Part shown: one piece after another, positions 59,590 to 64,000 of the stretch
Numbering within the stretch: the stretch's first letter is position 1
Layout of the letters: each line of letters starts with the position of its first letter
Assembly (NCBI GenBank): GCA_942491105.1
Contig: CALNZX010000012.1
Location: 248,001-312,000, forward strand
Length of the DNA: 64,000 nucleotides
Direction of reading: 5' to 3'
DNA from: JBBEAM01 sp942491105
GTDB taxonomy: Bacteria; Pseudomonadota; Alphaproteobacteria; Kiloniellales; DSM-21159
Notes under the pieces: generated by a model
What the model saw: the letters and a program-made list of their open reading frames with translations, nothing else
The model's database searches: none
What the model was told of the DNA's origin: nothing
Translations under genes and position numbers: made by a program

Positions 59590-60210
59590 ATGCCCCGCGA
59601 CGGCAGCGCCACACGCAACAAGATCATGGACGCGGCGGAAAGCCTGATTCTGAAACAGGGCTTTTCCGCCAGCTCGATCGACGCGGTGATTACCGAGGCT
59701 GGAATCACCAAGGGCAGCTTCTTCTATCATTTTGCCAACAAGGCCGCCTTGGCGCGGGCGCTGGTCGAGCGCTACGCGACCCTCGACCTCGCCCATCTCG
59801 AGGACAGCATGGCGCGCGCCGAGAACCTCAGCCGCGATCCACTGCAGCAGCTTCTGATCTTCATCGGCCTGTTCATCGAGGCCGCGGAAGGCTTGGACGA
59901 GCCCTATCCCGGCTGCCTCTTCGCCTCTTTCATTTATGAAAGCGGCCTCTTCGACGAGGAAACCCTGGGCGTCATCACCAAGACCTACGCCGTATGGCGG
60001 GAACGCCTGGTGGAGAAGCTGGAGCGGATCGCCGAGAGCCATCCGCCGCGCCAGGCCGTGGATTTCGAGAGTCTGGCCGAGATGCTGACCGTGGTTTTCG
60101 AAGGCGCCTTCATCGTGTCGAAGACCCAACGCGAACCCGAGGTCGTGGCCGAGCAGCTGAGCCACTACCGCAGCTATCTCGAGCTGCTGTTCTGCGCCCC
60201 GGAAGCCTAG
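59590..60210 (+). CDS. TetR family repressor
   Basis: A 206-residue regulator. The HTH is classic: RNKIMDAAESLILKQGFSASSIDAVITEAGITKGSFFYHFANKAALA (residues about 8-54). The C-terminal ligand domain (residues 60-200) has the Cys in YPGCLFASFIYESG common in the YxaF/LmrA-like group. Promoter-like AT-rich DNA (TATAGAGTATAAATAC) is directly upstream. It is divergent from the methyltransferase gene and ends two bases before the hybrid kinase gene. Likely role: repressing the methyltransferase gene until a small ligand appears. Confidence 0.9.
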   Translation: MPRDGSATRNKIMDAAESLILKQGFSASSIDAVITEAGITKGSFFYHFANKAALARALVERYATLDLAHLEDSMARAENLSRDPLQQLLIFIGLFIEAAEGLDEPYPGCLFASFIYESGLFDEETLGVITKTYAVWRERLVEKLERIAESHPPRQAVDFESLAEMLTVVFEGAFIVSKTQREPEVVAEQLSHYRSYLELLFCAPEA

Positions 60211-60212
60211 AT

Positions 60213-62342
60213 TTAGGCTGCCAGGGTAGCGTTTAGCGCGGCGATCAATTCCTCGCGGCGATAGGGTTTGCGCAGGAATTCGATCTCGCCAGGTTCCGCC
60301 TGACCGAAACTGGGATGCTCCGCATAGCCCGTGGTCAGCAGCACGCGCAGCGACGGCCGAAGCTTCTTCGCCTGCTCGGCCAGGTCGCGACCGGTCAAGC
60401 CGCCCGGCATGATCATGTCGCTGAACAGCAGATCGAAGTCCCCATCGTCTTGCAGCCGCTTGAGGGCGTCGACGCCGTCTCCCGCCTCCACGACATCGAA
60501 ACCGAGCTGCTTCAAGACCATGACGATGTAGCCGCGCACCATGAGATCGTCCTCGACCACCAGGACCCGCGCGCCCTTGCCATTCTCGATCAATCGCAGC
60601 TTGCCGCCGGCGGCGGTGGCGACGGCTTTGCCCGCGTTGCCGCGCGGCAGGTACAAGAACATCGTCGTGCCCTGCCCTGGCGCGCTTTCGGCGCGCACCG
60701 CGCCACGGCTCTGCCGCGCGAAGCCATAGACCATGCTCAGGCCTAGCCCCGTGCCCTTGCCCGGCTCCTTGGTCGTGAAGAAAGGCTCGAAGATGTGGTC
60801 CAGGACTTCCCTCGTCATGCCCTGGCCGCTATCGGAAACGCTCAGGCAAACGTAGTGCTCCGAAACATCCTCCATTCCGGCCAGGATCTTGTCGTCCACG
60901 GCGTGGACGTTCTCGGCCGAGATCCGCAAGGCGCCGCCGTTCGGCATGGCGTCGCGCGCATTGACCGCCAGGTTGAGGATCGCGTTTTCGAACTGCGAGC
61001 GGTCGACCTCCACGGGCCAGAGATCCTCCGCCAGACTCAGATCGAGCATGATGTCTTCGCCCAAGCTGCGGCCGATGAGCTGGGAGAGCTCCTCCATGAT
61101 CGCCGCGACTTCGAGAGATTCGTTTCGCAGGCTCTGCTGCCGCGCGAAGACCAGGAGGCGGCGGGTCAGATCGGCGCCGCGCAGGGCCGCGGCCTCGATC
61201 ACCTTGGAGGCCTGCTTGACCCGCGCCACATCCTCCGGCTTGTCCGCCAAAATCTCGGCGTTGCCCAGGATGGCGGCCAGCAGGTTGTTGAAGTCGTGCG
61301 CGATACCCCCGGTCATCTGACCCAGGGTTTCGAGCCGTTCGGTCCGGCGCAGCTGCTGTTCCAGCGCCTTCTGCTCGCTGATGTCGAAGGCGATACAGCC
61401 GATGGCCTCCAACTCGCCGCTGCCCGCGAACACCGGAAACCTGGTCAGCTCGATCATGCGCAGTGCCGCGCGCTCGGCTTCCAGCTCCGTCTGATAGCTG
61501 CGCGCCTCCAGCGTGGCGGCGACTTCCCGATCCTGCCGCTCGAAGGCGGCGGCGCGCGGCGCCGGGTACAGCTCCCCCGCCCGATGGCCGACGACGGCGA
61601 GCTGCTCTGCCTGCATCATCTCGATGTAGCGCCGGCTTGCCAGCAGGTAGCGCCCGGTCAGGTCCTTCAAGGCGACGCCAGCGGGCAGGTTGTCGAGGAT
61701 CGCCTGCAGCAGCCGGCTGGTACGGCGCTCCGCGCGCCGGGCCTCCTGAATATCGGAAATGTCCGTGAAGGTTGCGCAGACGGCGTCTTCGCCTTCGAAG
61801 GACATCCAGCGGGCACTGACGGCGACCGCCAACTCCTGTCCCCCCGGAACGCCGGCGACGATCTCCCGCCCAGCGACCCCGCCGTGCAGCCTGGCGTCCG
61901 AAACCACCGCTTCGTAGTCCGCCGCATTGGCGCAAAACATGTCGACGCCGATCTTGTCCAGGCTCGTTCCATAATCCAGACCGCAGAACTCGAAGGCGCG
62001 GCGATTGGCGAAGAGCACGCTCCCCTTGGCCGGGCTGGTGATGATCAGCGGTTGCGGCAAGGCGTCGGCGACCTCCTGCAGACGCATCGCACTGGTCAGG
62101 GCCACGGTTTCGGCCACCTGGCGCTTGCTCAGCTCGCGGTTGATCAGAATCATCAATCCCAGGGCGGTGAGAATGACGAAGGCAAAGCCCTTGACCACTT
62201 CCCAGAAGTGAAAGCTCTCGGGAGTCGACACCGTCTGCGCCAGGATCCAGTCCGAGCTGTAGATGTAGAGCAGCGCAATCAGCAAATAGCTCGCCGCGAT
62301 ACGCGTACCCGCGGCCTTTAGCAGACCCTGCCCCCGCACCAT
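60213..62342 (-). CDS. Membrane PAS hybrid histidine kinase
   Basis: About 709 residues from ATG 62342 (AGGG 8 bases upstream; GTG 62369 is an alternative). Two N-terminal helices (AASYLLIALLYIYS and VVKGFAFVILTALGLMIL) flank a short outer loop. Three PAS domains follow, then HisKA with the phospho-His in GGIAHDFNNLLAAILG, HATPase (LNLAVNARDAMPNGGAL, GKGTGLGLSMVYG), and a C-terminal receiver with Asp in LLFSDMIMPGG and Lys in FLRKPYRR. The GGIAHDFNNLL core and layout resemble CckA-type kinases, although this is not clearly CckA. A CtrA box lies 70 bases upstream. Confidence 0.9.
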   Translation of the reverse strand: MVRGQGLLKAAGTRIAASYLLIALLYIYSSDWILAQTVSTPESFHFWEVVKGFAFVILTALGLMILINRELSKRQVAETVALTSAMRLQEVADALPQPLIITSPAKGSVLFANRRAFEFCGLDYGTSLDKIGVDMFCANAADYEAVVSDARLHGGVAGREIVAGVPGGQELAVAVSARWMSFEGEDAVCATFTDISDIQEARRAERRTSRLLQAILDNLPAGVALKDLTGRYLLASRRYIEMMQAEQLAVVGHRAGELYPAPRAAAFERQDREVAATLEARSYQTELEAERAALRMIELTRFPVFAGSGELEAIGCIAFDISEQKALEQQLRRTERLETLGQMTGGIAHDFNNLLAAILGNAEILADKPEDVARVKQASKVIEAAALRGADLTRRLLVFARQQSLRNESLEVAAIMEELSQLIGRSLGEDIMLDLSLAEDLWPVEVDRSQFENAILNLAVNARDAMPNGGALRISAENVHAVDDKILAGMEDVSEHYVCLSVSDSGQGMTREVLDHIFEPFFTTKEPGKGTGLGLSMVYGFARQSRGAVRAESAPGQGTTMFLYLPRGNAGKAVATAAGGKLRLIENGKGARVLVVEDDLMVRGYIVMVLKQLGFDVVEAGDGVDALKRLQDDGDFDLLFSDMIMPGGLTGRDLAEQAKKLRPSLRVLLTTGYAEHPSFGQAEPGEIEFLRKPYRREELIAALNATLAA

Positions 62343-62411
62343 ACCTGCCACCCTGTTTCCCGCGCTCACCGGCCTGAATCTCGCATCACCTGCATTTCTG
62401 GCTTCGGGTGG

Positions 62412-62426
62412 TTAACATTCCATTAA
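62412..62426. promoter_or_regulatory. CtrA box TTAA-N7-TTAA
   Basis: TTAACATTCCATTAA is an exact CtrA consensus, 70 bases upstream of the hybrid kinase ATG on the minus strand, and 162 bases upstream of the TetR gene on the plus strand. The nearer kinase is the likelier target. Confidence 0.65.
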
Positions 62427-62546
62427 TTATCGAGTTACGGTTGTATTTCCCCACCCCCGCCGCGCTGCCGCAGCCATCCCGAGCTCGCGAGTCTGCGCTC
62501 TTCGGCCCGCCCCCAGCAGGCACTTGCCGATTCCGCTATTTAATTG

Positions 62547-62556
62547 TATGATCATA
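62547..62556. promoter_or_regulatory. Palindrome upstream of TetR-Rieske pair
   Basis: TATGATCATA is a perfect 10-base palindrome in an AT-rich patch 31 bases before the TetR start. It could be the operator for autoregulation; no second copy is visible in the window's remaining part. Confidence 0.4.
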
Positions 62557-62587
62557 TAAATAGAAACTATTATTGCTTATATCTCAT

Positions 62588-63283
62588 ATGCTTAGTGAAA
62601 ATAGAACTTTGAATAAAAAGGACCCGCGCATCGGCATTGCCGCGGCCAGGCGTAAACCCGTGATCCTGGAGGCGGCCATGGCGGTGATCGCCAAGCACGG
62701 CCTTTCCGCCACCACGATGGAGCGCGTCGCCAAGGCCGCCGGCGTTTCGCCCGGCACGGTGTCCTTTCACTTCGCCAGCAAGGACAGGCTGCTGCTTGCC
62801 ACCCTCGACGCCGTGGCCCTGGAGTTCGAAATGGCGCGCCGTGCCGCGATCGAGGCCAGTCAGGGCGACCCGCTACGGGCGCTGCAAGCGCTGATCGAGA
62901 CCAACCTTGGCGCTAAGCTGAGCGACCCGCGCAAGGTCGCCGTCTGGCATGCCTTCTGGGGCGAGGCCAAGCCGCGGCGGGTCTATCTGGAGCGCGTCGG
63001 CGCCTTCGACGACGCCTACCATGCAAGCCTGGAGAAGCTATTCCGCCAGGTGATCGCGCGCGGCGGTTATTCCAATCTCGATCCGGAAGCCGTTACCTAC
63101 GGTTTCGCCGGCCTGCTCGAATCCCTCTGGCAGGAAATCCTCACCGACGGCCGGCGCTTTGACAGGAACCGCGCCAAGCGCCTTGCCCGCAACTACCTCG
63201 CGGGCCTCTTCCCCGATCATTTCCACCGTGAAAGCAGCGAGGGCGAAGCAAACACACAGAACACGACAAGGAGAGACTCATGA
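62588..63283 (+). CDS. BetI-like TetR family regulator
   Basis: A 231-residue TetR protein from ATG 62588; a TTG at 62573 is also in frame and neither has a Shine-Dalgarno site. The HTH part is VILEAAMAVIAKHGLSATTMERVAKAAGVSPGTVSFHFASKDRLL. The C-terminal domain resembles BetI (WHAFWGEAKPRRVYLERV), the choline-responsive repressor. Its stop overlaps the Rieske oxygenase start (ATGA), so the two are one transcript. A quaternary-amine or related ligand is inferred. The tail SSEGEANTQNTTRRDS is polar. Confidence 0.88.
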   Translation: MLSENRTLNKKDPRIGIAAARRKPVILEAAMAVIAKHGLSATTMERVAKAAGVSPGTVSFHFASKDRLLLATLDAVALEFEMARRAAIEASQGDPLRALQALIETNLGAKLSDPRKVAVWHAFWGEAKPRRVYLERVGAFDDAYHASLEKLFRQVIARGGYSNLDPEAVTYGFAGLLESLWQEILTDGRRFDRNRAKRLARNYLAGLFPDHFHRESSEGEANTQNTTRRDS

Positions 63284-64000
63284 TCCTGCACTCCATCAAC
63301 GACGCGCGCCCCGAGGCGCTGGCCAACAGCGAGCGGGAGCTGACTCCCGGCCTTCCCGCCTGGACCTATCGCAACGCCGAGCTGCTGGATCTCGAGTATC
63401 AGAACGTCATTCTGCCCTCCTGGCAGTTCGCCTGCCACGTCAACGAGGTTAAGGCGCCCGGCGACTACATTACCTTCGATCTTGGGCGCGACAGCGTCAT
63501 CGTGATGCGCGACAAGGACGGCGGCCTGCGCGCCTTCAAGAACGTTTGCCGCCATCGCGGCGCGCGGCTGCTCGACGGCAGCGGATCCTGCCGCGGCGCC
63601 ATCGTCTGCCCCTATCACGGCTGGAGCTACAACTTCGACGGCAGCCTTTCGGGCACCCCGAACCGGGAGAGCTTTCCCGGCCTGGTCAAGGAAGACCACG
63701 GCCTGCTCGAAGCCGATCTCGAGGTCTTCAGCAGCCTGGTTTTCGTGCGCCTGGCCGGCGGGGGGCCAAGCCTGAAGGAGATGTGGGGGGATTACAGCAC
63801 TTTCCTCGAGCCTTACTGCATCGACGAGATGGTGCCGCTCGGCGCCTCCTGGACCGAGACCTGGAATTGCAACTGGAAGGTCGCGGTCGACAACAACCTG
63901 GAGAACTACCACGTCCCGATCGGCCATCCCGGCTATCACCGCATGCTCGACAACGATCTCCAGGGTTTCATGAACGCTTACGGCGTCTCCGGCAGCAAGT
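63280..64000 (+). CDS. Rieske oxygenase alpha subunit, partial
   Basis: The first 240 residues are visible; the gene continues past the right edge. AAGGAGAG precedes the ATG, which overlaps the TetR stop by four bases. The Rieske 2Fe-2S ligands are Cys90/His92 (CRHRGARLL) and Cys110/His113 (CPYHGWSY). The catalytic iron site begins with NNLENYHVPIGHPGYH: Glu208, His211 and His216. This is the ring-hydroxylating dioxygenase alpha-subunit fold, a group that also contains betaine, stachydrine and carnitine monooxygenases. With a BetI-like regulator, an N-demethylase or choline-type substrate is plausible; the reductase partner is not in view. Confidence 0.92.
   Translation, partial: MILHSINDARPEALANSERELTPGLPAWTYRNAELLDLEYQNVILPSWQFACHVNEVKAPGDYITFDLGRDSVIVMRDKDGGLRAFKNVCRHRGARLLDGSGSCRGAIVCPYHGWSYNFDGSLSGTPNRESFPGLVKEDHGLLEADLEVFSSLVFVRLAGGGPSLKEMWGDYSTFLEPYCIDEMVPLGASWTETWNCNWKVAVDNNLENYHVPIGHPGYHRMLDNDLQGFMNAYGVSGSK

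Noticed and set aside
60795..62321. 508-codon plus-strand frame inside the hybrid kinase
   Set aside because: Every kinase domain is intact on the minus strand; the plus frame is its Gln/Arg/His-rich shadow.

Overview
The window reads as a chromosomal segment of a GC-rich alphaproteobacterium, most likely of the Rhodospirillales type. Support comes from families typical of that class (DUF4175/TIGR02302, DUF2125, DUF1194, the MJ0042 zinc-finger protein next to ftsEX, a PraR-like HTH protein and PhaR) and from control sites of alphaproteobacterial design: TTAA-N7-TTAA CtrA boxes, a GTTC-N7-GTTC LexA box and an FNR/FixK box. I saw no tRNA, rRNA, insertion sequence or CRISPR array.

Layout: 1-1842 holds a partial Nudix gene coupled to a small ACT protein, then a TerC membrane protein. 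1952-3315 is a phage-like two-gene unit behind a near-consensus sigma70 promoter; its second gene drops sharply in GC half way through. 3333-7423 has a methyltransferase, a HIG1-type membrane protein and the etfB-etfA-3-hydroxybutyryl-CoA dehydrogenase operon. 7500-24491 is core housekeeping: argH-lptM-lysA, a large DUF4175 protein, a CpdR-like receiver, ftsE-ftsX-ydcF-plsC, ChaC, DUF2125, and chorismate mutase-hisC-tyrC for aromatic amino acids. 24598-28937 has glyoxalase II, a GST, a cupin, an EamA transporter and a Fic protein behind an operator array.

28934-36969 contains polyhydroxyalkanoate genes (phaB, phaA, phaC, phaE-like, phaR), interrupted by a PBP4-type peptidase and a class III adenylate cyclase. 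36995-41369 holds a PAS-GGDEF-EAL protein, a PraR-like regulator, sufE and an SOS-type Y-family polymerase. 41595-52705 is a carnitine catabolic locus: MFS transporter, GlxA/CdhR-type regulator, BKACE enzyme, carnitine dehydrogenase-thioesterase fusion, SDR, acyl-CoA dehydrogenase, ADP-forming acyl-CoA ligase, CaiD-like hydratase and an amidase. 52750-64000 has a NIPSNAP protein, an orphan ThDP enzyme, a LonB-USP operon with an FNR-type box, a methyltransferase/TetR divergent pair, a hybrid histidine kinase behind a CtrA box, and a TetR-Rieske oxygenase pair cut by the right edge.

Together the genes link fatty acid and short-chain CoA metabolism (ETF, hydroxybutyryl-CoA dehydrogenase, PHA storage, carnitine breakdown) with cell-cycle style regulation: three separate full CtrA boxes precede a receiver protein, a c-di-GMP protein and a hybrid kinase. 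The strongest leads for new biology are the Fic gene with six TTGCGCAA-type sites, the composite carnitine cluster, the mosaic phage-like gene and the 215-base phaE/phaC overlap.
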